DNA of 64,000 bases from Paenibacillus sp. L3-i20. GTDB taxonomy: Bacteria; Bacillota; Bacilli; Paenibacillales; Paenibacillaceae. The position numbers were made by a program, and so were the translations under genes. The stretch is taken from assembly GCF_022180385.2 (NCBI RefSeq), contig NZ_BQME02000001.1:1008501-1072500 (forward strand), in the 5' to 3' direction. A model generated the notes under the pieces. That model was not told where the DNA came from. It was given only the letters and a program-made list of their open reading frames with translations, and did not search any database. Position 1 is the stretch's first letter. The number at the start of each line of letters is the position of its first letter. Below are positions 39,501 through 47,047 of the stretch, one piece after another.

Positions 39501-39755
39501 TCTTGAAGAGTCATATACCTGATATGGACCCTCGTCGCCATGCCCGAAATGAACTTTAAATACGCCTGCGTTGTTAAAAAGCATTTCCCAAACAGCGGTG
39601 AATCTGCTTCGATCTATATCCCCCTCCACTTTGTAGCAATAGCTGAGATTATAAGAGGGATCTTGCGGATAAAACTGGTGATGTACAAAAAGCTTTTTTT
39701 GGACATTTGACAATGGATATTTGTCCAAGTTATTTATAATTTTACCCGAAACCAT
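36528..39755 (-). CDS. NRPS, C-A-PCP
   Basis: 1075 residues from ATG 39755 behind AAGGAGGG. The condensation domain (about 10-440) has NIPHIIFDG where HHxxxDG is expected: the catalytic second His (H146) and Asp-Gly are kept, but the first His is Pro145. The A domain (TSGSTGNPKG about 615, NVYGPTETT, YRTGD, NGKVDYK) gives the pocket D-P-W-Q-M-G-V-I-V-K. I cannot assign it with confidence; it is loosely like the leucine code DAWFLGNVVK, so a hydrophobic residue is a guess. The PCP serine is in IGGTSLLV (about 1003), with Thr instead of Asp before the serine. The first C domain has no upstream NRPS partner in the window, so it probably acylates the amino acid. The downstream partner is the KS-ACP-TE protein. 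Confidence 0.93.
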   Translation of the reverse strand: MVSGKIINNLDKYPLSNVQKKLFVHHQFYPQDPSYNLSYCYKVEGDIDRSRFTAVWEMLFNNAGVFKVHFGHGDEGPYQVYDSSRKVKLEVEYLPQPMIEDHCDHFVRDAMTIASQTYLDLGQWPISCLKAYYGEKFNYFTLNIPHIIFDGYSSYNLFNEFSRLYNSEKSLDEIDLELRGSSNEVSYFEETKEEQVTVNEKAIAYFRDEFLNIESLNIAELEQNRDEQGRLLGQDKCFDLTPALSEEVRSYIERHQLTDFSLFLAVHVVLLHKLFSQNKVIVGIPLPNRSKQSKTTYGYYVNSLPMVVDVQSVDTFRELCRTIKRKTMNLIRYQNFDYRAHVSEIFPIKNDASSSNFNTLFTYYLQMLSFSIDQCKVTQIPVASKYLNFPLTSSVQRLDDTYRVKIEYGTYLKQADLESIYLTILQSILSEDDRQIKTIPLMQKEEANWLEKILQPSQQFRANGTLHSRFEEQARNYPQQVAVQFGDEKWTYQQLDERSNQIAHFINKHMPLMADKIVISMQRDTVLIAIILGVLKSGRAYVPVDPIMPAGRLNYILSDLNDPPCLTQLDCLDKLSEARNVYVWENIVREIDVMKQTTLNRNEDSEELAYVIYTSGSTGNPKGVMVTHQNVLRSFKASEQEFNFQHEDTWLLYHSYGFDPSLWEIFGALLYGGKVVVVDERRRKAPDEIYKLLINEKVTMLQMTPSALQQLIDIVRRQGNIEDMALKCMMIGGETLHFSILKPWIDRYGDCHPRLYNVYGPTETTIVATYYRIISNDVEHEVKSIIGRPLLDVKLYIKNKFMDNLPTGVPGELFIGGGGVSKGYYNRGDITEERFLSGISQDGKVYRTGDQVKMLPNGNLEFMERIDNQVQIRGYRVELGEIEAVLLKYPYCNKSVVTLNEQFGKRLVVYMVMEVGHHADEQDMKTFLRTQLPEYMIPSIWIQVPNIPMTVNGKVDYKSLAAPVLAQSTNILEGDSAQQKIIAIWKQVLKTDDVQADNNFFDIGGTSLLVTEVYYKLIDTFHFEKQLSMIELFDYTTPRALAAYLNQLVDQSNAVTAETQPNKRKAALLRRRSAT

Positions 39756-39779
39756 AATGTTTCCCTCCTTGTCCCAAAC

Positions 39780-40982
39780 TTACATCGGTTTTTCTTGTAT
39801 GCGAACTCGCTTGAAACCTGATCCAACTAAAATGACCATAATTTTGCGAAGCCATCTGAAGCGTTTCACAAGTTTAAACCCCACCGTTGAGTTTTTGTTT
39901 TTCAGAACTGGATCTATAATTTGTTTTTGCATTAAGCTCTGATAACCTTGAATGATCTTTGTCGACAGCTCCCTCTGCTTTTGTATAGAAGCAAGATGCT
40001 TCAAAGAAACATTTCCTTCTCTTAAAGGACGGGCAAGAACATTGGCGGTAACGACAGCATCTTGAATCGCATAGTTAATGCCTACTGCTCCCAGCGGCGA
40101 CATCGTATGAGCCGCATCGCCAATAAACATAAGTCCCGGCATATACCACTTCTTGAGTCTACTAGAAGATGCAGATAATATAGATATCTGCTTCCAGTCC
40201 GTGAGCAGCGCGAACCGCTCTGAAAATTCTGGTACGAGTTCACTCAACGTTTGCTGAAATGAATGTATACCTTGCCTTTGAATTTCTGGATATGTGCCTT
40301 TCTGAATAAACATTCCCATCTGCCAGTGCTCTCCCCTGTTGACACAAGCTAACATACTGGAATTTTTAGATCGATTAAACAAGTGTTCCGGATCAGTAGT
40401 TTGACGTGGTATCCGAAACCAAATGACGTCTATTGGGCGGGTTAGGGCAACTGGCTCCATACCCGCTAATTTCCTCATCGTTGAGTAACGTCCATCCGCA
40501 GCAACGGTTATTTCGGATCTAACCTCATACTGGGCTTGATCCTTACGGAATCGAACACCGCAGACCTGATCATTTTCTTCTACTAGACTGATAACTTTAG
40601 CATTCATAATATGTCTGAAATGCTTATATCGGGAAGCTTCGGTAATAATAAATTCTAAAAAATGCGATTGGTTTATGGTCGTCAGGTGAGGGAATTTAGA
40701 ACGTATCATTCCAAAATCAAGGGTGATGGTTCCTGCAGGGGAATCTACTACGGCCGAATAAATTTTAGTATGTGGAATTTGAAAAAGACTATCAATCAAT
40801 CCAAGTTGATCTACGATTTCCATTACGGAAGAATGAAACACATCTCCACGAAAATCACGATCGAATGACGAATGCTGTTCCAACAAAGTGACTTCAATCC
40901 CTTGCCGAGCTAGCAGTAAAGCTAGTATAGCTCCGCCAGGTCCTCCTCCTACAATGCAGCATTTGGTTAAATGACTTAACAT
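39780..40982 (-). CDS. FAD-dependent monooxygenase of the second operon
   Basis: 400 residues. FAD fingerprint IVGGGPGGAILALLLARQG at the N-terminus, TVAADGRYSTMR in the middle and FIGDAAHTMSPLGAVGINYAIQDAV for the ribityl/pyrophosphate site, as in aromatic hydroxylases and tailoring epoxidases. The C-terminal tail is very basic. Start at ATG 40982 behind AAAGAGGTG; 24 bases separate its stop from the NRPS start. In the operon it most likely oxidises the NRPS/PKS product or its ring precursor. NRPS plus FAD monooxygenase pairs are known to make rearranged bicyclic compounds, but the substrate here is unknown. Confidence 0.93.
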   Translation of the reverse strand: MLSHLTKCCIVGGGPGGAILALLLARQGIEVTLLEQHSSFDRDFRGDVFHSSVMEIVDQLGLIDSLFQIPHTKIYSAVVDSPAGTITLDFGMIRSKFPHLTTINQSHFLEFIITEASRYKHFRHIMNAKVISLVEENDQVCGVRFRKDQAQYEVRSEITVAADGRYSTMRKLAGMEPVALTRPIDVIWFRIPRQTTDPEHLFNRSKNSSMLACVNRGEHWQMGMFIQKGTYPEIQRQGIHSFQQTLSELVPEFSERFALLTDWKQISILSASSSRLKKWYMPGLMFIGDAAHTMSPLGAVGINYAIQDAVVTANVLARPLREGNVSLKHLASIQKQRELSTKIIQGYQSLMQKQIIDPVLKNKNSTVGFKLVKRFRWLRKIMVILVGSGFKRVRIQEKPM

Positions 40983-41018
40983 AAATCACCTCTTTATCCG
41001 AGTATTAAAAGAAACGAA

Positions 41019-41369
41019 TCATTTCATATTTCGAACAATGACAATAACAGAAAAGATCAAACAAATTAGGGATGGAATTAGCATATCAAAGGAATGATTG
41101 GCTTTGAATAAATGTGTATACATTGCACCGAGCATGAGGAAAATAATGACTAGAGAAGCTCCAATGGCAAAAGTTCGATTCCAAAAACCCGCAACCAGTC
41201 CTATTGCTGAAAGTAATTCCAAAACTCCGACGACCGTCAAAAACCACAAAGGATAGCTATAGTGACTCCAGTGCTCAACCTGAAATGGAACTCTAATTAT
41301 TTTTATAATTCCCCCCAAACCAATAAACAAAGCCAATACAGATTGGATGACTATCATTGCTATTTTCAT
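41019..41369 (-). CDS. DoxX-like membrane protein
   Basis: 116 residues with four hydrophobic helices, typical of small DoxX-like proteins: VIQSVLALFIGLGGIIKI, then PLWFLTVVGVLELLSAIGLVAGF, then FAIGASLVIIFLMLGAMYTH, then IPSLICLIFSVIVIVR. The ribosome binding site AAGGGGGAA lies before ATG 41369. It is in the TetR-controlled operon between the exporter and the monooxygenase. The role of such proteins is poorly known; a link to membrane redox state is often proposed. Confidence 0.85.
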   Translation of the reverse strand: MKIAMIVIQSVLALFIGLGGIIKIIRVPFQVEHWSHYSYPLWFLTVVGVLELLSAIGLVAGFWNRTFAIGASLVIIFLMLGAMYTHLFKANHSFDMLIPSLICLIFSVIVIVRNMK

Positions 41370-41414
41370 TTCGTATTCCCCCTTATCATTTTTCGTGCTT
41401 TTTCTTCATGAAAA

Positions 41415-42632
41415 TCAAACTTGAGTTGTTATACTTTCTTGTTTCTTCTTGCTTAGAAAAAGGGATATAGCCACCAGTAAACCGATAAACGCTGTTACCG
41501 CTCCGACCACAAACAAAAATGTAGTTCCTACACTACTATCTACCGTCATACTGCCCAGAAAAGAACCACCTGCAGCACCTAAATTAAACGCTGCAATATT
41601 AAAGGAAGATGCAAGTCCTCGTGCATCTGTAGCTTCACGGAGAATCAATACTTGTAATCCTGGTGCTATTCCAAATGCAGTGAATCCAAAAAGAAAAAGA
41701 CCTATTATTGCAAATAACTGATACTGAAAAGTTACGAAAAATACAAGAAACACAATAATTAGACCCACTTGAAACATCATTAATGAAGGCAGTAACGCCC
41801 GATCCGCTACTTTTCCACCGACCACCCCTCCAAATATAGTGCCTATTCCAAACAAAACTAACATCAGACTGGTTTGACTTGGACTGAAACCGGAAACTTG
41901 CTGGAGGAGAGGGACAATAAAAGTAAATACGGCAAACACACTACCGAAACTGAAGACTGTCATGATGAGGATCAATACTACTCTTGGGCGAATCAAAACA
42001 GAAAATTCCGCAAAGAGACCAAGATTATGACTATTGCTAACTCTAGGAACCCACATTGCAACAGATACAAAACTAACTACAGCTAAAAAAGCGATCACCC
42101 AAAACGGAAATTGCCAACCCATCCATTGACCTAAGTAAGTGCCTATCGGAACACCTGCAACATTGGCAAGTACAGAACCAACCATTACCATAGCGAGTGC
42201 ACTTCCCTGTTTATCGGGCGGGGCAAGTTGGGAAACAACAACCACCGCTATGCCCGTAATAGCTCCTTGGCAAAGTGCTGCAATAATTCGAGCAATCATC
42301 AATAGCGAATAGTCATAACTGAGTGCTGACAACACGACTCCTACTATAAAAATGCCCGTCAACCATAACAATAACGTTTTACGCGGTATCCTTCTTGTTA
42401 GTACTGTAATACCTGGCGCACCAATGACGATTCCCAGCGCATACCCGCTTACCAGCAAGCCAGCATCAGATAATGAAACATTCAAATCTTGTGCTACATC
42501 CGGGAGCAATCCCAAAATTACAAATTCCGTCGTACCTATTGTGAATGCAACAAGTGATAATGCAAATAAAGCAAGGAATAATCGTTTCTTCTGCTTGGGA
42601 AGTGAGTGTTCGCGGACGATTGCCGTTTCCAT
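41415..42632 (-). CDS. MFS drug/product exporter
   Basis: 405 residues with about 12 membrane segments. It looks like the DHA1/AraJ-type branch: FTIGTTEFVILGLLPDVAQDLNVSLSDAGLLVSGYALGIVIGAP at the start (motif C-like glycine-rich stretch), an RIIAALCQGAITGI loop and a C-terminal AFNLGAAGGSFLGS. Start at ATG 42632 behind GAGGAGATAGG. It is directly downstream of the TetR gene and upstream of the NRPS/PKS genes, so it is the likely exporter of the second product, induced by release of TetR. Confidence 0.93.
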   Translation of the reverse strand: METAIVREHSLPKQKKRLFLALFALSLVAFTIGTTEFVILGLLPDVAQDLNVSLSDAGLLVSGYALGIVIGAPGITVLTRRIPRKTLLLWLTGIFIVGVVLSALSYDYSLLMIARIIAALCQGAITGIAVVVVSQLAPPDKQGSALAMVMVGSVLANVAGVPIGTYLGQWMGWQFPFWVIAFLAVVSFVSVAMWVPRVSNSHNLGLFAEFSVLIRPRVVLILIMTVFSFGSVFAVFTFIVPLLQQVSGFSPSQTSLMLVLFGIGTIFGGVVGGKVADRALLPSLMMFQVGLIIVFLVFFVTFQYQLFAIIGLFLFGFTAFGIAPGLQVLILREATDARGLASSFNIAAFNLGAAGGSFLGSMTVDSSVGTTFLFVVGAVTAFIGLLVAISLFLSKKKQESITTQV

Positions 42633-42679
42633 AAACCTATCTCCTCGAATGATAACTTATTAAGTAATCAGCCAATAAG

Positions 42680-43261
42680 TTAATTCATCATACCGTTCAT
42701 AAGCAAATCCACAATCTCCTGTGCTATTGCTTCCGGAGTCGAAATTTTTGGTAATAATCGAGATAATGTTAATCTTTCAATCGCACCGAGAATAGAGGCG
42801 GCAACAATATCCATACTCAATTCCGAACGATAATATCCAGCTTTTTGTTCAGCAGATAAATTTCCTGCCACTAATTTAATTGCTTGCTCCTTAAATTGTT
42901 CGGCATCGTGAGCCAAAAACAAACCGATCCGAGATAAATCCGGATTTTCCGCTAAGAAACGAAACAAAGTTGTAATCGCTTCCAATACCTGTTGTTTCAG
43001 TTCTCCACTTTGCAATCCAATTGATAATCGCAGGTCCTTTGTCATCGTGAGCAATCTCATACGAAAATCTGTAACTAATTCATCAAAAATGGCTTCTTTG
43101 CTTTCAAAATAAAGATAAAATGCGGGTTGCGTTAATCCTGCCCGAGAAACAATTGAACTGACTTTCGTATCATGAAAGCCATGATTCGAAAATTCATACG
43201 CTGCGGCACCCATTATACGTGCTCGACTCTTCAGCCCTTTCCCACCTTTATTTGTTTGCAA
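42680..43261 (-). CDS. TetR-family repressor
   Basis: About 193 residues from TTG 43261, which has AAAAGGAG ten bases upstream; the frame is open to a GTG at 43297 that lacks such a site. The N-terminal helix-turn-helix is clear (IMGAAAYEFSNHGFHDTKVSSIVSRAGLTQPAFYLYFESKEAIFDELV), followed by an all-helical ligand domain. It is the first gene of a six-gene operon (MFS, DoxX-like, monooxygenase, NRPS, PKS) with gaps of only 24-48 bases. Three matching palindromes cover its promoter, so it should repress itself and the whole operon until a ligand, perhaps the product, binds. Confidence 0.93.
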   Translation of the reverse strand: MQTNKGGKGLKSRARIMGAAAYEFSNHGFHDTKVSSIVSRAGLTQPAFYLYFESKEAIFDELVTDFRMRLLTMTKDLRLSIGLQSGELKQQVLEAITTLFRFLAENPDLSRIGLFLAHDAEQFKEQAIKLVAGNLSAEQKAGYYRSELSMDIVAASILGAIERLTLSRLLPKISTPEAIAQEIVDLLMNGMMN

Positions 43262-43336
43262 CTCATTCTGACTCCTTTTCTCGTGATTTTGAAGCACAGA
43301 TTTACAAAAAGCGATATCATTCGCATCTTACTGCGT

Positions 43337-43401
43337 GGTAACATTATCAACAAGTAACGTTACCTACGAGTAATATTACTTCAATCGTAAAATATTGTCA
43401 A
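43337..43401 (-). promoter_or_regulatory. Promoter with three TetR-type operators
   Basis: On the minus strand TTGACA (43401-43396) and TAATAT (43378-43373) are separated by 17 bases, an excellent sigma-A promoter. Three 12-base boxes follow: AGTAATATTACT (43369-43380, perfect palindrome, contains the -10), AGTAACGTTACC (43353-43364) and GGTAACATTATC (43337-43348). Their centres are exactly 16 bases apart, which puts the sites at nearly regular helical faces. Binding of the adjacent TetR protein would block initiation. Confidence 0.8.
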
Positions 43402-43491
43402 TAAATACACAAAAAAGGACTTTTGACTTATACCGCTATCCTACAAAACAGCTCGCCTTTACAGCACCTCTCCGTTCGAATGTTATATACG

Positions 43492-43541
43492 AAAAAAACC
43501 GACTGAAATTAGGAGAAAATACCCAAAATCAAATCGGCTTA
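43492..43541 (-). terminator. Terminator of the FUSC-type gene
   Basis: On the minus strand the hairpin AAGCCGATTTGAT...TTTCAGTCGGTT is followed by seven T. It belongs to a family of look-alike hairpins also found at 44910, 48650 and 63708. Confidence 0.8.
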
Positions 43542-43582
43542 TTGTGACAATCCACTGTACTTCTTATTTCTCTAATTCATCT

Positions 43583-44623
43583 TTATTCGCCCGAAGCCAC
43601 TTGCTCGTGCTCATCCATTTCCGTTCGTTCAACGAGGCGATTAGATCGGATCGTCTGATGCCCGTAATCATATATTGCGGCTGCTACGATAAAAAGTCGT
43701 AGTGAGCCGTCCCTCTTTTCGCTGCAGTAATTTGAAGTATCCTTCATAAAAGCATCGTTTGCTTCCTCAATCGAATCGGATCTCCAACTTTCTGGCTTCA
43801 CCTTTTCTTCGAATTTGAGCAGCACATGTTCATTAAACTTAATCAATTTCTCCAGATGTCTATCATAGTTCATGTTGATATCCGGCGTCCGGTCCGATTG
43901 AAAATAGTGCTCGTGCACTGCTTCCAGCACCTCGAAACCTTTCTGCAGGTTGTGCAGCAACTGCTTGTATACGACGATTTGGCGTGTCTGTCGGTACTTC
44001 ACACGCTTCAGTTTCTTCAGTTCCTCTTCTAGAAGCTTATACTTTTCCATTAGCGATAGCAGGCCATCTTCCAGCTCCTGCTTTTGTTCCCGGAACACTT
44101 TTTCCTTCATCTCGTCGGATATCGCGGTGCGTAAGAGTAAAGAAAGCTGATTGAACACCAAATGGATTTGCTTGTTGAACTGTTTCCTCGGATCCGGTGG
44201 TACGAACACAATATTAATCAAAAATGCTGCTACAATTCCAATCATACTGAGTAAAAAGCGATTGAGTGCAAATTCCCACTCTCCAGAAGCCTCCATTACA
44301 GCTACGACCGTAACCAACGTCAGGCCGATAGATTCCCCCATCTTAAGCTTCATACAGAGCATAATAACAAGAATACAAACGACGCCAATAGCGATTGGTT
44401 CATTCGAGAAATACGTCCCCGCCAGTAGCGCAATTGCGGCACCGAGCGTGTTTGTTTGTACTTGCTCGAGGAAATATCGCCAAGATCGATATATCGATGG
44501 CTGCAGTGCGAAAATAGCGGCCACTGCGGCAATTACCGGCGGAGAAAATTGAAGCCATGTACTGATGTACAGGGCAAGCGTGACTGCAATTCCAGTCTTG
44601 AGCATGCGAGCTCCGAATGTCAT
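43583..44623 (-). CDS. Aromatic acid exporter-like (FUSC/ArAE) membrane protein
   Basis: 346 residues. The first about 145 hold paired membrane segments (AGIAVTLALYIS-type start, IAAVAAIFALQPSIYRSW, PIAIGVVCILVIMLCMKL, SIGLTLVTVVAVMEASG, FLLSMIGIVAAFLINIVFVPP). The rest is a long soluble coiled region (EKVFREQKQELEDGLLSLMEKYKLLEEELKKLKR). That is the layout of Bacillus YgaE/YqjA-type members of the aromatic acid exporter family. Start at ATG 44623 behind AAGGAGGG. Single gene with its own terminator. Confidence 0.88.
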   Translation of the reverse strand: MTFGARMLKTGIAVTLALYISTWLQFSPPVIAAVAAIFALQPSIYRSWRYFLEQVQTNTLGAAIALLAGTYFSNEPIAIGVVCILVIMLCMKLKMGESIGLTLVTVVAVMEASGEWEFALNRFLLSMIGIVAAFLINIVFVPPDPRKQFNKQIHLVFNQLSLLLRTAISDEMKEKVFREQKQELEDGLLSLMEKYKLLEEELKKLKRVKYRQTRQIVVYKQLLHNLQKGFEVLEAVHEHYFQSDRTPDINMNYDRHLEKLIKFNEHVLLKFEEKVKPESWRSDSIEEANDAFMKDTSNYCSEKRDGSLRLFIVAAAIYDYGHQTIRSNRLVERTEMDEHEQVASGE

Positions 44624-44972
44624 GGTGCCCTCCTTGGACTAGTTAGTAAAGTCATATTGTATCAGAGGCTGAGGAGTAATCCAACCGATGTTCTTTCGAA
44701 ATTTATAACCTGTAAAGTACAGACCCTCAAGTAGTCTAATTTACTGTCTAGACTAAGGTCCAAACATAGACTTCCCCTAAGCCGGTTTCTTATAAACCGG
44801 AGAAATTACGAATAAAGAAGATCAGTCTTTTAGTCGCAACAACAAATTTCCTTATCATGTAAATTGTACCCATTTTCGAAATAGTGTATCAGAAAACAAT
44901 TAGAGAGATAAAAAAGCCGATTGAAATCAGGATGACATACCTGAAATCAATTCGGCTCCCCTATGTTACAAA
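44624..44972. other. Intergenic region with hairpin and Usp terminator
   Basis: 349 bases. It contains a 7-bp stem (CCGGTTT at 44782-44788 with AAACCGG at 44794-44800) and, at the right, the terminator of the universal stress protein gene. No coding sequence is supported. Confidence 0.5.
44910..44958 (-). terminator. Terminator of the Usp/DoxX operon
   Basis: On the minus strand AGCCGAATTGATTTCAGG pairs with CCTGATTTCAATCGGCT, and TTTTT follows. It sits 15 bases after the Usp stop codon. Confidence 0.88.
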
Positions 44973-45404
44973 TTATTTTACAATTAAAACAGGTATTTTG
45001 GATTGTTGGACGACATGATGACTCACACTACCGAGCATCCATTCTTTAAAAGCTCCAAGACCTCTACTGCCCATGACGATAAGATTGCTATTACTCTTTT
45101 CAGCATGCTCCAGAATGACTGTAGCTGGATCGCCAGTTAATACGACAAGATCGGCAAAAGGTAGCTCAGCAATTAAATCTTTAGCATGCTGTAGAAGTGC
45201 ATCTTCATACTCCTGTAGCTGCTCATGATAGCCTTCGGGGGTAATCCACCCTAATCCTGCAATCGCGAACGTCGGGCGGTAATCAGCATGAGCAACCGTA
45301 AGTCTGCTGCCCGGATTGTCCTCAATAATCTTAATGGCATGTTGCAAAGCTTTCTCCGATGCTTTCGAACCATCGAATGCTACTAAGATGTGATGATAGA
45401 ACAT
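44973..45404 (-). CDS. Universal stress protein (UspA family)
   Basis: 143 residues, normal length. YHHILVAFDGSKASEKALQHA at the start and the nucleotide-binding GxxGx9GS-type motif VMGSRGLGAFKEWMLGSVSHHVVQ at the end, with VPVLIV-like closing strand (IPVLIVK). ATP-binding type. ATG 45404 has AGGAGGGA upstream. It follows the DoxX gene by 16 bases and shares its Fnr-type promoter, so it is probably induced when oxygen is low. Confidence 0.93.
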   Translation of the reverse strand: MFYHHILVAFDGSKASEKALQHAIKIIEDNPGSRLTVAHADYRPTFAIAGLGWITPEGYHEQLQEYEDALLQHAKDLIAELPFADLVVLTGDPATVILEHAEKSNSNLIVMGSRGLGAFKEWMLGSVSHHVVQQSKIPVLIVK

Positions 45405-45420
45405 ATTAATCCCTCCTGTA

Positions 45421-45957
45421 TTAACGTTGCTCGCTTATTTTCTTTTTACCATATTTCTCAGTCGTCTTCGCCCAGCCTTTACGAAGCAATGGTGTGAGAT
45501 AAGCATCTAGTCCGAATCGACCAGCATTGGTTCCAGCAGTGAAGATAATGACTAAGAGCAAGAGCAACCAAGGGTTCGTGCTTACAGTTCCGGCGAAGAG
45601 GAACATAAAGTTGAGCATCATCCCGAAGAATGTGGCAGTCAATGTCAATCCGCCTACTATAAGTCCAACTCCGATCAGGAATTCTCCAAGCGGGATAAGA
45701 AAATTGATTAGTTTCACATTTGGTAATGCGAAATTTTCTAGAAAGTAGTTATAAGTAGGAAACAATGCTTCTTGTGTTGCTTTGTCAGCTACTGGCTTTC
45801 CTATCGCATATTTTAGGAAGCCTGTAGCGTCGAATCCGCCAGTCAGCTTCTCCCATCCGTGTACCATCCAATCCCAACCTACATAAATCCTAAGTAATGT
45901 TATCGCTACAGCAACCCATACATTTTCTCTAAACCATTTCATGACCATGGTGGTCAT
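45421..45957 (-). CDS. DoxX family membrane protein
   Basis: 178 residues, DoxX/DoxD type: VAVAITLLRIYVGWDWMVHGWEKLTGGFDATGFLKYAI at the start, FLIPLGEFLIGVGLIVGGLTLTATFFGMMLNFMFLFAG in the middle and a GTNAGRFGLDAYL signature. Four membrane helices. Two starts are possible: ATG 45957 with GGAGG very close, or ATG 45948 with better distance. It is the first gene of the operon with Usp, behind two Fnr-type boxes. Members are thought to be part of thiosulfate:quinone or other membrane redox complexes. Confidence 0.9.
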   Translation of the reverse strand: MTTMVMKWFRENVWVAVAITLLRIYVGWDWMVHGWEKLTGGFDATGFLKYAIGKPVADKATQEALFPTYNYFLENFALPNVKLINFLIPLGEFLIGVGLIVGGLTLTATFFGMMLNFMFLFAGTVSTNPWLLLLLVIIFTAGTNAGRFGLDAYLTPLLRKGWAKTTEKYGKKKISEQR

Positions 45958-45995
45958 CTCCCTCCAACACTGTGTTTGTTTTTATCTGCACCTTC

Positions 45996-46067
45996 AGTAT
46001 GAAGGAGAATACATTCCCTGAATGTGATGTACATCACATTTCAGAAAGTTTTGTGAAAAAATTCACA
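45996..46067 (-). promoter_or_regulatory. Two Fnr/Crp-type boxes before the DoxX-Usp operon
   Basis: A perfect 20-base palindrome at 46021-46040 contains TGTGATGTACATCACA, and TGTGAAAAAATTCACA lies at 46052-46067; both fit TGTGA-N6-TCACA exactly. On the minus strand CATACT (46001-45996) is a -10-like hexamer whose centre is 32 bases from the centre of the first box, exactly as in promoters with an activator at -41.5. This is the arrangement of Bacillus Fnr-activated anaerobic genes. No fnr gene is in the window. Confidence 0.7.
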
Positions 46068-46240
46068 TATATCTTTGCGGATGCCACAATATAATTAAAA
46101 AAGCCATCTCAGATCATAAAAAGATCCAAAACAGCTATTGTCGAATATCTATGAAGGTATCTTAGTAAAAAACCTTATCAATAAAAACCCCTGACGCGAA
46201 CCTCGGCTCTAATTGGCATAGTCACGGTCTATTTGCTTCC

Positions 46241-46438
46241 TTAATCCCATTCTCGATCGTTATTATGGCGAATTGGTCTAGCTTTGTTGATCCCATGGAT
46301 ATCTCCCCCTAAAACTACACCTGCTTGCAAAAGATAGCCCTGCGCTTCCCCTCTTGAAGGTATGGTCATATCGTAGTCGTAGATCCGTCCCATCATCAGA
46401 TTGATTTGATCTACAGGATGAAGATGTTCGAATTGCAT
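46241..46438 (-). CDS. Small hypothetical protein behind an Fnr-type box
   Basis: 65 residues from ATG 46438, which has GAGGAG eight bases upstream (a GTG at 46447 overlaps that region). The sequence (MQFEHLHPVDQINLMMGRIYDYD...GGDIHGINKARPIRHNNDREWD) is soluble, His- and Asp-rich at the end, and I do not recognise it. A good ribosome binding site and an upstream Fnr-type promoter argue that it is a real gene induced with the adjacent DoxX-Usp operon. Confidence 0.65.
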   Translation of the reverse strand: MQFEHLHPVDQINLMMGRIYDYDMTIPSRGEAQGYLLQAGVVLGGDIHGINKARPIRHNNDREWD

Positions 46439-46483
46439 GGTCAACACTCCTCATTTCATTATGAGTATCCTTGACTTTATTTC

Positions 46484-46526
46484 ATTACACCACGAATAGT
46501 TGCTTGGCGCTGTGATGATAGTCACT
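46484..46526 (-). promoter_or_regulatory. Fnr-type promoter of the small gene
   Basis: TGTGATGATAGTCACT at 46511-46526 fits TGTGA-N6-TCACT. On the minus strand TGTAAT (46489-46484) is centred 32 bases away, the same geometry as at the DoxX operon. The start codon lies about 45 bases further on. Confidence 0.6.
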
Positions 46527-47047
46527 TAGGGTGAAGGATCATCTTTTCTATTGTCTTGTAAAGAACATTTATAAGCATTTATAAAGACTTATAAGCATTG
46601 AACCTTATCCAACGTCATGCTAATGTATGAAAAATCTGTATGGATAAAGGTTAGTTGTATTAGCCGCTTCATAAAGAGATTTGAAGCTATCGATGTTCTT
46701 TAAGAAATTAGTTCACATCCTTAACTACAATATCCGCCTAGTCGCATCTGTTATTTTGCCCCATATTTAACTATGTATCTCTAGCAAAATAAAAATGAGG
46801 CTACCCAAAAGTAGCCCCGAAAAGAGAAGTTTTACTGTCATTTTGAATTTCGATCCTAAGTCTGTAGAAGAGTTTGCTAGTAGCAAAATGTCCGTTCATG
46901 TCAACAGACAATAAAATCCTGGACTGACGCTGTCTTAATAAACTTATAGTTACCCGTTAGCACAATACCTGCATTTCCGTTCAAGCAAATGCCCATGAAA
47001 AAAGAAAATAAACTCCCACAACGTTGAGAGTGCTTTCCTTTCAACTA
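46527..47047. other. Intergenic region, no supported gene
   Basis: About 520 bases. It contains a small stem (GGCTAC at 46799-46804 with GTAGCC at 46811-46816) and one copy of a dispersed repeat at 46909-46962. A minus-strand stretch around 46930-46990 may be the end of an old acetyltransferase gene, but it is too short to be sure. Confidence 0.5.
46909..46962. repeat. Dispersed about 50-60-bp repeat, copy 2
   Basis: The stretch begins ACAATAAAATCCTGGACT and ends CCCGTTAGCA, like the copies at 24104 and 62753. Confidence 0.45.
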
